From contig UQNA01000007.1 of the NCBI GenBank assembly GCA_900542195.1, positions 1-64,000 of the forward strand: 64,000 nucleotides of DNA, given 5' to 3'. The stretch is from an uncultured Sutterella sp. (GTDB lineage: Bacteria > Pseudomonadota > Gammaproteobacteria > Burkholderiales > Burkholderiaceae_F). How positions within the stretch are numbered: the first letter of the stretch is position 1; each line of letters starts with the position of its first letter. The notes beneath the pieces are model-generated. The model was not told the DNA's origin and made no database searches. It worked only from the letters and a program-made list of their open reading frames with translations. Positions 1 through 8,899 of the stretch are shown one piece after another. The position numbers and the translations under genes are program-made.

Positions 1-55
1 ATTCTCTAAATCTCTTTGTTGCCAAGCCAGTCTTCTGCCGACTGGCTTGTTTTTT
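1..55. repeat. 55-bp direct repeat, copy 1, with terminator
   Basis: Identical over 55 bases to 1846-1900; it may extend left of the window. It contains an intrinsic terminator reading rightwards: AAGCCAGTC (24-32) pairs with GACTGGCTT (40-48), followed by a T run to 55. It would end a gene lying left of the window. The two copies bracket the nuclease gene at 259-1428. From 56 to 258 I see no gene. Confidence 0.9.
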
Positions 56-258
56 CGATTTTTCCGTTCAGTGATCCTCGTTGGAGAGTTTTGGCTCCTG
101 AGGTCCCTCTTCTACATGAAAGCTGCTTTAAAGTGTTTTTACGCCTTTTAACGGAGATGAAGGGAGCACCACTCCGGCCACTGTTAACAGTATTTTTTCG
201 TTAGTTTGATTTTGCTCAATAAGTCCTCGTGGACAACTCCATGTCAATATTGCTGACA

Positions 259-1428
259 TTAATGCCTCCAGCGATAAGCTCTTCTAAACCCTAGACTCTC
301 AGCCTCGTGAACCGTTCTTACTCGACACTCAGTAGGCTTATCAATTTTGGTTTTGTCGTACTGCTGGTCAAACGGAAGATGATATATCTTGTCCCCCGAC
401 GCGCCTATATTGCATTTAATCATAGGCCAGTCTTTACTGAGTTCTTTGTGAATAACTTGCACATGGAGTAAGCCAGCTATGTATTCCGCATATTCTCCAA
501 GATTTGTAGTTGTAACAAACACAGCCTCGTATTGATGCTCCGGATCTTTCTTTTGTAATTCATAAGTTGCTCCAAACAATTGGAAAATATGTTTTTCGTG
601 AATGCTCTTTGAGTGCGACCAACATTTTGCTTGAACAACTTTAATTATCTTGTTGCCTTTTTGAGTCAGGATAAGGTCTCTTCCTCTATCTTCGAAACCA
701 CAGAGAAGCCCGGTATATTTAACTTCGTAACCTTCGTTTTCGAATTCCCAACCCAGAAACCTTTCATACATTTTTCCGATTTCTACTTTCGAAGTTTTAT
801 TTAAATATCGATCCAAGGCTAATTGGTTTCTTTGACAAGTAGAAAGTTTTGAATATTCCTCGTATGAGAGAAGCCTCCGAACTGGATCAGTTTTTTTCAT
901 ATCGTCCACGGAATATCCTCTAAAATCTTCATCATCATTCAATATTTCCTCCTCTAATTCCTTAAGAAAAGGAAAATATTCTTCATAAGTTTCAATCTTT
1001 GAGCGTAGAAAAAGCAACTCTCTAAGAATTGTTTGTTTATCTTCTTTGACTTTTCTTACCGCTTGTGCGGCTGAATATGCAGGCCGTTCTTTGTCCTCAA
1101 GATATTTAGCTACCGCCTCATCGCGAGAAAGCCTAGCTTCACAAATCATATTCAACAACCATTTCCGACCTTGAATGTGCCCTTTCTGTAGGCTTTCATA
1201 AGTCCTGGTTAAAAAATCGTTTTGGTTAGCTATGTCCCTACTTTTTGATTCAAGTATCTTGAGGTTCTTTTCCTTGTGTTCATCAAGTTTGTTATGAAGA
1301 TCTTGAGCCTCTCTGAGGGTATCCTGGGCTTCTCTAAATCTGCTCTTAGCTCTTAACATTAGAAAGATGGCTAGGAAGAATACAATAGTTGTAAACAAAC
1401 CAAAAAGGGCCAACTCTTGCTCTCTCAA
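259..1428 (-). CDS. membrane-anchored Mrr-like restriction endonuclease domain protein
   Basis: The 389-residue protein has one N-terminal membrane helix (about 8-25), a long charged coiled-coil region (about 30-200), and a C-terminal nuclease fold of the Mrr_cat type (about 215-340). The catalytic signature is visible as DRGRDLIL followed about 13 residues later by VVQAKCW, the D...QxK pattern of Mrr-like enzymes that cut foreign or modified DNA. A membrane tether suggests it acts at the cell envelope, perhaps on incoming DNA; that is inference. It is alone, on the opposite strand to purB, and flanked by 55-bp direct repeats, so it looks like inserted cargo. Confidence 0.7.
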   Translation of the reverse strand: MREQELALFGLFTTIVFFLAIFLMLRAKSRFREAQDTLREAQDLHNKLDEHKEKNLKILESKSRDIANQNDFLTRTYESLQKGHIQGRKWLLNMICEARLSRDEAVAKYLEDKERPAYSAAQAVRKVKEDKQTILRELLFLRSKIETYEEYFPFLKELEEEILNDDEDFRGYSVDDMKKTDPVRRLLSYEEYSKLSTCQRNQLALDRYLNKTSKVEIGKMYERFLGWEFENEGYEVKYTGLLCGFEDRGRDLILTQKGNKIIKVVQAKCWSHSKSIHEKHIFQLFGATYELQKKDPEHQYEAVFVTTTNLGEYAEYIAGLLHVQVIHKELSKDWPMIKCNIGASGDKIYHLPFDQQYDKTKIDKPTECRVRTVHEAESLGFRRAYRWRH

Positions 1429-1845
1429 TCTCTGACTCCGCTCTGGTGGAATGTGCTTTTTTCTAGAATTTTAATTTCTTCTGAGCAGTCAAAAAACTCA
1501 ACCAATTGTTCTTTTGATTGCTGATAAGAAAAAGGTTCTTTCTTTCATATTTAACCTGGACTTATCTCCTGCAGAATAAATCCAATGGATACCACTAGCA
1601 ACGCTTAATCCAGCCTGACAATTAACTAAAAATTTTGCTTCGCCGATCTAATCTTTATAACGTTATAGGAAAACAAAAGTCCGCATCTTTACAACTTTCT
1701 GGATGACTCCAGAGTTCAAGCAATGGGCTTATAGCAAAAATTATTTGCAAAAGGGATCTGTGAAGCCATAACTGAACTGTCCAAAGTCCTATCAGCGCAT
1801 TTCCCGAATAAACCGGTAAATGATCCTTTGCCGAACAATCCAATT
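1429..1845. other. non-coding stretch between nuclease gene and repeat copy 2
   Basis: About 420 bp of AT-rich sequence. The only open frame, of about 60 codons on the minus strand, has no convincing ribosome binding site or recognisable protein character. The promoter of the nuclease gene must lie here, but I cannot pick a clear one. Confidence 0.5.
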
Positions 1846-1900
1846 ATTCTCTAAATCTCTTTGTTGCCAAGCCAGTCTTCTGCCGACTGGCTTGTTTTTT
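1846..1900. repeat. 55-bp direct repeat, copy 2, with terminator
   Basis: Exact copy of positions 1-55, including the terminator hairpin and T run. It lies 40 bp upstream of purB. Having the same terminator on both sides of the 1.8-kb nuclease segment suggests insertion with target duplication, or a duplication event. Confidence 0.9.
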
Positions 1901-1940
1901 TCTAGAATATGACATCTTTTAATGTTTTCTGGAAAACAAC

Positions 1941-3305
1941 ATGGAAATTTCCTCTTTGATGGCCTTGTCTCCTCTTGACGGCCGCTACGCTAAGCAAACT
2001 GAAGTTCTTCGTGATATCTTTTCTGAATTCGCTTTAATGCGCGCCCGCGTTACTGTCGAAATCGAATGGATTATTGCCTTATCCGAATTCAAACTCCCCG
2101 AATTAAAAGAACTCTCAGCAGAGAACAAAGAATACTTAAGAAGCCTTGTTTCTAATTTCTCTTTAAGCGACTGTGAAGATATCAAGAAAATCGAAGCCAC
2201 TACTAACCACGACGTTAAAGCCGTAGAGTATTGGATCAAGGGCAAAATGGAAAAGAACGCAGAACTGGCTACCGCCAGCGAATTCGTTCATTTCGGCTGC
2301 ACTTCTGAAGATATCAATAACACATCGCACGCCTTGATGCTGTCTTCCGGCCGTCAAGTCATCTGCTCTTATCTTCAGGCAATTACAGACAAATTAAAGA
2401 CATTTGCTCACGATTGGGCTTCTGTTTCTATGTTGTCCAGAACTCACGGACAGCACGCCAGCCCGACAACCGTCGGCAAAGAAATGGCCAACGTTGCCTT
2501 CAGACTGGAAAGAGCTATCAACAGCATTGAAAAAGTTCACTTGCTGGCCAAAATGAACGGCGCCGTCGGCAACTTCAATGCTCATTACATCGCTTATCCG
2601 GACAAAGATTGGCCTGCATTTGCTCAAGACGTCATCACCAACAAGCTCAATCTTGAATACAACAAGTACACCATTCAGATTGAACCTCATGATTACATGG
2701 CTCAATTGTTCGATGCCATCGTCTGCGCAAACACTATTTTGATCGACTTAGACAGAGACATCTGGGGCTATATCTCCTTGAACTACTTCAAGCAGCAGTT
2801 AAAAGAAGGCGAGGTCGGCTCCTCCACAATGCCGCACAAGGTCAATCCGATTGACTTCGAAAACTCCGAAGGCAACCTCGGTATGGCTAATGCTTTCTTG
2901 ACTTTCTTGGCTCAGAAATTACCTATTTCTCGTTGGCAGAGAGACTTAACAGACTCCACAGTCCTCAGAAACATGGGCGTTGCCTTCGGTTATTGCGTCG
3001 TCGGCTACACTGCTCTAACAAGAGGCATGGGCAAGCTTCAACTCAATGAGCAGGCCGTCTCCGCTGACTTAGATAACTCTTGGGAAGTTTTAGCTGAAGC
3101 TATTCAAACAGTGATGAGACGCTATGGAGTTCCTCATCCATACGAACAGCTCAAGGCATTGACCAGAGGCAAAGGCATTACGCCGGAATCCTTGCATGAA
3201 TTCATCGCCAAGCTCGACATCCCTGAAGATGCCAAGCAAAACCTTCAGAAACTCACCCCTCATACATACATCGGTATCGCTGATGTATTAGCAAAAGAAA
3301 TCTAA
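1941..3305 (+). CDS. purB: adenylosuccinate lyase
   Basis: The enzyme cleaves adenylosuccinate to AMP and SAICAR to AICAR, both releasing fumarate, in cytosolic purine synthesis. The 454 residues match the proteobacterial PurB length. The fumarase/aspartase-superfamily signature GSSTMPHKVNPIDFEN is present near residue 295, and TSEDINN and RTHGQHASPTTVGKE carry other active-site residues. The ATG at 1941 follows only a weak purine stretch; an internal Met at 1959 is an alternative start. Ordinary host housekeeping gene, followed by its own terminator. Confidence 0.96.
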   Translation: MEISSLMALSPLDGRYAKQTEVLRDIFSEFALMRARVTVEIEWIIALSEFKLPELKELSAENKEYLRSLVSNFSLSDCEDIKKIEATTNHDVKAVEYWIKGKMEKNAELATASEFVHFGCTSEDINNTSHALMLSSGRQVICSYLQAITDKLKTFAHDWASVSMLSRTHGQHASPTTVGKEMANVAFRLERAINSIEKVHLLAKMNGAVGNFNAHYIAYPDKDWPAFAQDVITNKLNLEYNKYTIQIEPHDYMAQLFDAIVCANTILIDLDRDIWGYISLNYFKQQLKEGEVGSSTMPHKVNPIDFENSEGNLGMANAFLTFLAQKLPISRWQRDLTDSTVLRNMGVAFGYCVVGYTALTRGMGKLQLNEQAVSADLDNSWEVLAEAIQTVMRRYGVPHPYEQLKALTRGKGITPESLHEFIAKLDIPEDAKQNLQKLTPHTYIGIADVLAKEI

Positions 3306-3322
3306 TTTTCTGTAGAGGTGCC

Positions 3323-3352
3323 AACGGCAGCCGAGGCTGCCGTTTATTTTTG
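3323..3352 (+). terminator. intrinsic terminator after purB
   Basis: AACGGCAGCC and GGCTGCCGTT form a near-perfect 10-bp stem, followed by TATTTTT. It sits 18 bp past the purB stop. A second hairpin (GAGGAGC/GCTCCTC around 3388-3408) follows and could end the convergent dgkA transcript. Confidence 0.85.
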
Positions 3353-3430
3353 GATTCGTTAAAAATCCGGCCTCGTGAAACAGTAAGAGGAGCCCAAAAG
3401 CTCCTCTGTACGGTTCCTCCTAAGGAAGAA

Positions 3431-3826
3431 TCACAAAAAGTTGTGTACTAATATGCTAACCCAGACAATCGCACAAAGAATAAGTGCCAACAGGACAGCC
3501 AAACTTCCTAAATCTTTGGCTTTGCCGGAGAGCGGATGTATTTCAGTACCAAATCTGTCAACCACGGCTTCAATTGCTGAGTTTAAAACTTCCGTAATAA
3601 GAACAATAAACACGGAAGCTATCAGAACAAGCTTCTCCAAATAATCAATCGGCAGAAAGATTGCGGTTGGAACCATCACACAGGCCAAAATGATTTCCTG
3701 TCTCAAAGCTTCTTCGCTTTTCCAACCTGCGACTAAGCCTTGTTTGGAGTACTTGGTTGCATTGATAAGTCGGGTAATGCCCGACTTACCTTTTAAATCA
3801 GATGCGTTTTTAGGCTGATTATCCAT
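3431..3826 (-). CDS. dgkA: diacylglycerol kinase (prokaryotic DgkA type)
   Basis: An integral membrane enzyme phosphorylating diacylglycerol to phosphatidic acid. The 131 residues fit the small trimeric DgkA family: an N-terminal amphipathic part, then three membrane segments (about 47-62, 66-80, 107-130). The conserved catalytic stretch EVLNSAIEAVVDR is present at about 77-90. It starts 3 bp after the fba stop on the minus strand, so the two are likely co-transcribed. Confidence 0.93.
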   Translation of the reverse strand: MDNQPKNASDLKGKSGITRLINATKYSKQGLVAGWKSEEALRQEIILACVMVPTAIFLPIDYLEKLVLIASVFIVLITEVLNSAIEAVVDRFGTEIHPLSGKAKDLGSLAVLLALILCAIVWVSILVHNFL

Positions 3827-3829
3827 TTA

Positions 3830-4897
3830 TTAGAAATTAACTTTCTGTTTTAACACGCCTTCGGAATAAAGCTTAGCCATTTCCGGCAACGGCAACGGTT
3901 TAATCTTGGATGCCTGGCCTTCGCAGCCGAAAGCAAGATAGCGGGACTTGCACATATCTACGGATGCCTGCTTAGCAACTTTCAAATAAGCGCGCGGGTC
4001 AAATGCTTCCGGATTTTCTACGAAGTACTTACGGATAGCAGCTGTCATTGCTAAGCGAATATCAGTGTCGATGTTGACCTTGCGGACACCGTACTTGATA
4101 GCTTCAACAATTTCTTCGACCGGAACGCCGTATGTTGTCTTGAACTGACCGCCGTACTTTCTAATTTCTTCCAGATATTCTTGAGGAACGGAAGAAGAAC
4201 CATGCATTACTAAGTGAGTATTCGGGATTCTGGCGTGAATTTCTTTGACGCGTTGAATGGACAGAATGTCTCCTGTCGGCTTACGGGTGAACTTGTAGGC
4301 GCCGTGGCTTGTACCGATGGCGATGGCCAAAGCGTCAACCTGAGTCTGTTCAACGAATTCGGCGGCTTGGTCCGGATCAGTCAAGAGCTGGTCTTTAGTC
4401 ATTGTAGCGTCTGTTCCGTGACCGTCTTCTTTGTCGCCCTTCATCGTTTCCAAAGAACCTAAGCAGCCCAGTTCGCCTTCAACGGAAACACCGACTTTAT
4501 GAGCCATGTCAACTACTGTCTTAGTGACATCGACGTTGTATTCAAATGTCGAAATGGTCTTGCCGTCGCTCATCAAGGAACCGTCCATCATGACGGAAGA
4601 GAAACCGAGATTAATAGCACCTTCGCAGACCTTAGGACTTTGGCCGTGATCTTGATGCATACAGACAGGAATTTCCGGATAAGTTTCAATTGCGGCCTTG
4701 ATAAGGTGTTCAAGGAATCTTTCTCCGGCATACTTTCTGGCACCTGCAGAAGCCTGCATGATAACAGGAGCATTGACTTCGCTGGCGGCCTGCATAATTG
4801 CTTGAACCTGCTCAAGATTGTTCACATTGAATGCAGGAATACCGTAATTATTTTCAGCTGCGTGATCTAACAATTGGCGCAACGAGACGAGAGCCAT
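3830..4897 (-). CDS. fba: fructose-bisphosphate aldolase, class II
   Basis: A zinc-dependent aldolase of glycolysis and gluconeogenesis. Zn- and substrate-binding stretches are visible: HQDHGQS, SVEGELGCLG, and MHGSSSVPQE followed by VRKVNIDTDIRLA. With the start at 4897 it is 355 residues, typical of the betaproteobacterial group. I chose this ATG because GGAG lies 7 bp upstream; a TTG four codons earlier overlaps that ribosome binding site. Confidence 0.95.
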   Translation of the reverse strand: MALVSLRQLLDHAAENNYGIPAFNVNNLEQVQAIMQAASEVNAPVIMQASAGARKYAGERFLEHLIKAAIETYPEIPVCMHQDHGQSPKVCEGAINLGFSSVMMDGSLMSDGKTISTFEYNVDVTKTVVDMAHKVGVSVEGELGCLGSLETMKGDKEDGHGTDATMTKDQLLTDPDQAAEFVEQTQVDALAIAIGTSHGAYKFTRKPTGDILSIQRVKEIHARIPNTHLVMHGSSSVPQEYLEEIRKYGGQFKTTYGVPVEEIVEAIKYGVRKVNIDTDIRLAMTAAIRKYFVENPEAFDPRAYLKVAKQASVDMCKSRYLAFGCEGQASKIKPLPLPEMAKLYSEGVLKQKVNF

Positions 4898-4956
4898 ACT
4901 TATCTCCAACTCTAAAAGAAAATGATCGTTTGATTGTAAACTAAAACATCCTTAGC

Positions 4957-6387
4957 TTAAGACAAAGTTCCCGAACGTCCGAAACCTTTCAAAATTCCGT
5001 TTCCGATAGCGCAAGCCACCTTTCTCTGGAAAGCACGGGTTCTGAGCTTCTGCTCTTCCTGAGGATTAGAAATGAAGGCGGTTTCCACCAAAACCGAAGG
5101 AATATCAGGAGCCTTCAGCACGGCAAAATTAGCCTGCTCAACACGGGACTTATGCAGGGTATTAATCTTGGCAATTTCAGTCAGAATTTTTTTACCGTAG
5201 GCCAAACTATCAGACACCTGTGCGGTGAAAGACATATCCAACAAAATCTTTGCAATCTGCTTATCGTGACGTGTGACATTGACGCCTCCGATAAGGTCAG
5301 CGTTGTTCTGGTTGCGGGCAAGCCATTTGTTTTGAGTTGAAACACGTCCGCGGGTATCTAAAGCAAAAATGGAGGATCCCCTTGCAGTGGGCTTCACCCA
5401 AGCGTCCGCATGAACGGAAACAAAGAAATCTGCTTTGGCTGCTCTAGCCTTTTGAACTCTTCTGTTCAACGGCACGAAATAGTCGCGATCTCGGGTAAGC
5501 ATGGCCTTGAAGCCTTGAACTTTGTTTAATTCAGCCACTAGGATGCGTGAAATAGACAAAACCACTTCTTTTTCTTTCGTACGGTAACGCTTTCCAACCG
5601 CGCCAGGATCCTCACCGCCGTGACCCGGATCGACCATTACGACTAGGACTCTCTCCCTGCCCCTGCGAGGAGTAGTCTTTGGTTGTTCTTTCTTGGGCTG
5701 TTTAGTTACAGGAGCCTTCGAAGATTTCGGCTTTTCCTTAGACGGCTGTTCCGTATAACCCAGATCGCCGGGTTTCATGGGCACAATTTTGCCTGAAGTA
5801 ATGCCGGCAATTAAATCGCCGATAGAATCCTGTTCGGCTTCCGCGCGGTTTTCTTCCATTCTCTGCTGGCCTTCAGCAACCTGGGCAAGGATTCTTCCGA
5901 TAGCATCCGGCTCACTTTCCTCCTTACGGATAAGCGCCATAATCGGATCTTTTTCGACTGCCGGGTAAAGGTCAAAAACGAGTCGGTACTTGTATTCTCC
6001 AAACGGCTTCAAAGAGAACACCTGCGGATCAACATCCTGCTTGAAATTAATAACCAACTGGACTGTCTTCGAACTGTACTGAGAGGCGGTAATCCCGGAA
6101 ATATAAGGATCATTCGGCTGCTGCTTGCTCACTAAGTTTTTCAGCTTAGTCGTCAGAGTCAGTCCTTCAATAAGGACGACCATTTTCACTGACGAACCGT
6201 TTCGAACCATGGTGTACTTAAAAGGGATCGGTACATCATGCTCAAGCGTAATACGCGTGTATTCAGGTGATGGCCAAATTCTAAGGTCAACGAGCTGAGC
6301 CGCTTTTGCCGAGGAAATAGGCAAAAAAGAAAACAAAATCAGACCACCGACCTCACTTACTAGTGTTCTTCTACTTATTCCACTCAT
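4957..6387 (-). CDS. amiC: periplasmic N-acetylmuramoyl-L-alanine amidase (AmiC type)
   Basis: It cleaves the amide bond between MurNAc and the stem peptide during septum splitting. The N-terminus has a twin-arginine pattern (SRRTLV) and a hydrophobic stretch ending SSAKA, as for Tat-exported AmiC. An AMIN domain follows (about 30-140), then a charged Lys/Pro linker, then an Amidase_3 domain (about 245-470) with VMVDPGHGGEDPGA, SVHADAW and ETAFISN zinc and catalytic motifs. It overlaps the tsaE stop by one base, so translation is probably coupled. Confidence 0.93.
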   Translation of the reverse strand: MSGISRRTLVSEVGGLILFSFLPISSAKAAQLVDLRIWPSPEYTRITLEHDVPIPFKYTMVRNGSSVKMVVLIEGLTLTTKLKNLVSKQQPNDPYISGITASQYSSKTVQLVINFKQDVDPQVFSLKPFGEYKYRLVFDLYPAVEKDPIMALIRKEESEPDAIGRILAQVAEGQQRMEENRAEAEQDSIGDLIAGITSGKIVPMKPGDLGYTEQPSKEKPKSSKAPVTKQPKKEQPKTTPRRGRERVLVVMVDPGHGGEDPGAVGKRYRTKEKEVVLSISRILVAELNKVQGFKAMLTRDRDYFVPLNRRVQKARAAKADFFVSVHADAWVKPTARGSSIFALDTRGRVSTQNKWLARNQNNADLIGGVNVTRHDKQIAKILLDMSFTAQVSDSLAYGKKILTEIAKINTLHKSRVEQANFAVLKAPDIPSVLVETAFISNPQEEQKLRTRAFQRKVACAIGNGILKGFGRSGTLS

Positions 6388-6878
6388 TATTTAATTTTTG
6401 CTAGAAGGTTTTGACCAACTTCACTACATGCAGAAATTTTGACCTCTCGGGTCTGCTCGTTTGCTCCCTGGGTGATGTCGATTTCAACATCTGCTTCCGG
6501 AACGAAAGGTTCTGCTTTAGAAGTCCATTCTGATATTGTTACTTGTCCGGGGCCATAGTTTTCACGGAATCCGGCATCTTCAAATTCTTCCGGTGTCTCG
6601 AATCTATAGAAATCAAAATGATTAAGAGTAAACGCCTCAAGTTTATAAATTTCTAATAAAGAAAATGTAGGGCTTTTCACTCTTCTTTGATATCCCAAGC
6701 CCCGCAAAATAGCTCGGGTTAGGGTAGTCTTCCCTGCTCCTAAATCTCCGTTGAGTCGTATAGTCAGACCTTGTTCTTTAATCAGATCTTTCAGGCTGTC
6801 TAAACCGTTGGCTAGATCTTGCCCAAGCAGCTCCATTTCATGTTCATCAGAGAGATTTTTTAAAAGAGGCGCATACAT
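6387..6878 (-). CDS. tsaE: tRNA threonylcarbamoyladenosine synthesis ATPase TsaE
   Basis: A P-loop ATPase that works with TsaB and TsaD to make the t6A base in ANN-decoding tRNAs. The Walker A GDLGAGKTTLTR is at about 47-58, with HFDFYRFE and the ISEWTSK region further on. The 163 residues are the usual family size. It is the first gene of the tsaE-amiC pair, an arrangement common in proteobacteria. Confidence 0.93.
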   Translation of the reverse strand: MYAPLLKNLSDEHEMELLGQDLANGLDSLKDLIKEQGLTIRLNGDLGAGKTTLTRAILRGLGYQRRVKSPTFSLLEIYKLEAFTLNHFDFYRFETPEEFEDAGFRENYGPGQVTISEWTSKAEPFVPEADVEIDITQGANEQTREVKISACSEVGQNLLAKIK

Positions 6879-7078
6879 AATTAACTACAGATTGGACATC
6901 GTTTCACAATGATAATAGTTAGAAAAACTTCCTTCTTAAGAATTACAATTTTTTAAGTTTTTTTAGGACCCTGTATCGGCAAATGGAAAAGAGTGCACTT
7001 TTTGCGACGTGGATTTACACTTTTGGTCAGTTCTTCATACAGGTTAAAAATAAAGAAGATTTCCTTCGTATTTTTTAT

Positions 7079-7108
7079 TTGCCAATGGAAAAATTCCTAC
7101 GATATAAT
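7079..7108 (+). promoter_or_regulatory. sigma-70 type promoter of tRNA-Thr
   Basis: TTGCCA (7079-7084) and a perfect TATAAT (7103-7108) are separated by 18 bp. The -10 box ends 14 bp before the mature tRNA 5' end. Confidence 0.75.
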
Positions 7109-7122
7109 TACTTCTCTTTGGC

Positions 7123-7198
7123 GCCGGTGTAGCTCAGTTGGTAGAGCAGCGCATTCGTAATGCGAAGGTCGGAGGTTCAAGTCCCCTCTCCGGCACCA
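7123..7198 (+). tRNA. tRNA-Thr (anticodon CGT)
   Basis: A 76-nt cloverleaf with encoded CCA. The D arm is AGCTCAGTTGGTAGAGC, the anticodon loop is TTCGTAA in a CGCA/TGCG stem, and the T loop is GTTCAAG. The acceptor has one T-T mismatch at its sixth pair. It closely resembles enteric thrW, a known phage attachment site. A remnant prophage begins about 430 bp downstream, consistent with past integration here. Confidence 0.96.
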
Positions 7199-7463
7199 AA
7201 AACACTCCACACTCATCACTAGGCAATCTCTAACTTACCTCTATAATTCAAGGCAGGTTACCCATATAACCATATTTAATCAATACTGGCGTATTAATTA
7301 CTTGTGGTTTTCTGCACAGAATTTAATAGCAGAAACAACTCTAAAGTAGTGATAACTCTTCTTAGAAACTAACTCATAATTTGTTAGGATTGTACCAATA
7401 GTACCCCGGACACCTCTCTGCGATGTGCAACAGCTGGGGTCTTTCTATTTTTCCTAAGACCAT

Positions 7464-7613
7464 ATGGGACTAAAAAAATTTAATAAGCCCGAAGAAACAT
7501 GGGGAATAGATTATGATATCTTGTTTCTTTTCCTCCAGATCGGCAACGCAATTGTATGGGATTTTCTTTTGACTTTATGCAAGATGATCTTTTTTGACCG
7601 ATCAATCAATTAA
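7464..7613 (+). CDS. small hydrophobic ORF, hypothetical
   Basis: A 49-codon frame with a hydrophobic middle (FLFLQIGNAIVWDFLLTLC) resembling a membrane segment. It has no clear Shine-Dalgarno and no neighbour in operon. It is the only plausible frame between the tRNA and the prophage remnant (7199-7638); otherwise that stretch is empty. Low confidence that it is expressed. Confidence 0.2.
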   Translation: MGLKKFNKPEETWGIDYDILFLFLQIGNAIVWDFLLTLCKMIFFDRSIN

Positions 7614-7638
7614 CTTTAAACTTTGTCCGTCTTTTTTG

Positions 7639-7827
7639 CTATTTATTTGTGATTCTGTTGGCAGAATTTAACGGCCCTTGTAGCTCTTTCGGGAGCATCT
7701 TGACATCTGACTCCAAACGCGAGACGTCGATCCCGCTCTCGATCGGCATCGCTTTTGGTCTTTCGTTCAAGCTTTGATAGCTGACCGCGCATCCGGTCAA
7801 GTTTACTCCGGCGAGCACACGCTTCAT
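7639..7827 (-). CDS. Rz1-like outer-membrane spanin lipoprotein (prophage remnant)
   Basis: A short frame starting MKRVLAGVNLTGC: a lipobox-like L-T-G-C after a short hydrophobic stretch, then about 45 polar residues. It is nested in a different frame of the Rz-like gene 7643-7948, the classical Rz/Rz1 embedded layout used for outer-membrane disruption in lysis. The signal peptide is shorter than usual. It is probably a relic of an older prophage. Confidence 0.5.
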   Translation of the reverse strand: MKRVLAGVNLTGCAVSYQSLNERPKAMPIESGIDVSRLESDVKMLPKELQGPLNSANRITNK

Positions 7828-7948
7828 CGCGAAGCTGAGCCAGAGCAACAAAGTCGCTTGCCAGCTTGGTTTTAAATTCCTGAATCGAGGCATTGAATGC
7901 TGATATTTCAAGATAGGAATGTTTAACTTCCTCGGAATGTTTCCCCAT
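7643..7948 (-). pseudogene. Rz-like inner-membrane spanin, N-terminally truncated
   Basis: 101 residues rich in coiled-coil charge pattern, ending in a segment (RDRRLAFGVRCQDAPERA) typical of phage Rz proteins. The N-terminal membrane helix expected for an i-spanin is absent, so it appears truncated. Together with the embedded Rz1-like frame it marks a dead lysis cassette. Confidence 0.5.
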
Positions 7949-8078
7949 TAGCTAAAGCTAGCCAGTAGGCAAAAATAGGAGCGACAATAAGTGCTCCGGA
8001 TTTAATCAAGTTAAGCATTCCTAAATATTCTGATGTTAAAGGATACTCAAAATTTTGATTGGAAGACGATTGAGACAG

Positions 8079-8240
8079 CTAAAGGCTAAGTAAATTTTCA
8101 GTTTTTGCCACCCCTTGAGAGAGCGCCGGTATATCCCCTAATGCCACGTGGATATTGCTAGACGCTTTTTTAAAACTATTGACGAACTGGCTTGCCACCT
8201 CACCCCCTATTCTGATGTAAACCTCGTATTTTGTAGCCAT
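8079..8240 (-). pseudogene. phage tail tape measure protein, N-terminal fragment
   Basis: The frame starting MATKYEVYIRIGGEVASQF and continuing SFKKASSNI looks like the first 50 residues of a TP901-type tape measure protein, then stops. A full gene would be 500 residues or more, so only the 5' end survives. It lies on the minus strand between the tail fragment at 8462-8788 and the spanin remnant, in normal tail-to-lysis order. Confidence 0.5.
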
Positions 8241-8295
8241 TTTTTCGTTTATCTGTGAATATGTATTTGCTAAAATGGAAAGAAAGGAGACCAAT

Positions 8296-8481
8296 ATGTT
8301 CTGTCCAGCAATTCTTTCCCCAGAAGCAAGAAAGAAAGCTCAGGAGGCGAGCCAAGAACTTCATGAAACATTCCAAAGAGAACATCCTTTCTTATCGACT
8401 TTTTTCGGCATTATCTCGGTTCTTGCCCAGCTCGCATTTTGGGCTGTTGGACTGTTTATCGTTATCTTTTTTCTTTTCTAA
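8296..8481 (+). CDS. small single-pass membrane protein, hypothetical
   Basis: 61 residues: a charged, Gln/Glu-rich N-terminal half and a hydrophobic C-terminal helix (about 37-61) that runs to the stop. The ATG at 8296 follows AGAAAGGAGA, a good ribosome binding site. It runs on the plus strand, opposite the prophage fragments around it. A tail-anchored small protein of unknown role. Confidence 0.5.
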   Translation: MFCPAILSPEARKKAQEASQELHETFQREHPFLSTFFGIISVLAQLAFWAVGLFIVIFFLF

Positions 8482-8788
8482 ATTCCAGAATCTTCTTCTC
8501 CTCGAAATAGTCTTTCTTCCGGAGTCCTTCCTTCATATCTTTTTCCATCTGTTTGTGGCGTTCAGCCACCACGGAACCCCACTCAAACATCTCAACTATC
8601 GGCATGCTCATCCACTCGGTAACGCCCACGCCTGTATCTGCCGAAGCCAGGGCGTAGGCATAGTCCATTAAGAAACGGCAGAGTCTGCCAATTTCTGAGC
8701 TTCGATTTTCTTTTGCTGGGCTTTCATGTTTGCTTTGTCTGCTTCTGAGAAGCCTGAAGCGAGAAAAAATATATGGCTGCCGCCGCAT
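8462..8788 (-). pseudogene. phage tail-region fragment of unknown family
   Basis: The open frame (108 codons) has a coherent stretch from about residue 30, including FLMDYAYALASADTG and a lysine-rich tail, directly upstream of the tape measure fragment. That position suggests a tail chaperone-like gene. Further upstream (8800-8900), another frame reads YFEDAGYKAEVGTDIRAI, which also looks like the tail of a phage structural gene joined out of frame. Overall a decayed prophage region. Confidence 0.35.
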
Positions 8789-8899
8789 CTCGCTCCGTGG
8801 TCTGCATCTAATCGGGATAGCTCTTATATCGGTACCGACTTCGGCTTTATAACCCGCGTCCTCAAAGTACCGGGAGGTGTTTTTTCCTGAAAAGGATCA

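Noticed and set aside
1655..1843. 62-codon minus-strand frame upstream of purB
   Set aside because: No ribosome binding site and no protein-like composition; it overlaps a non-coding repeat boundary.
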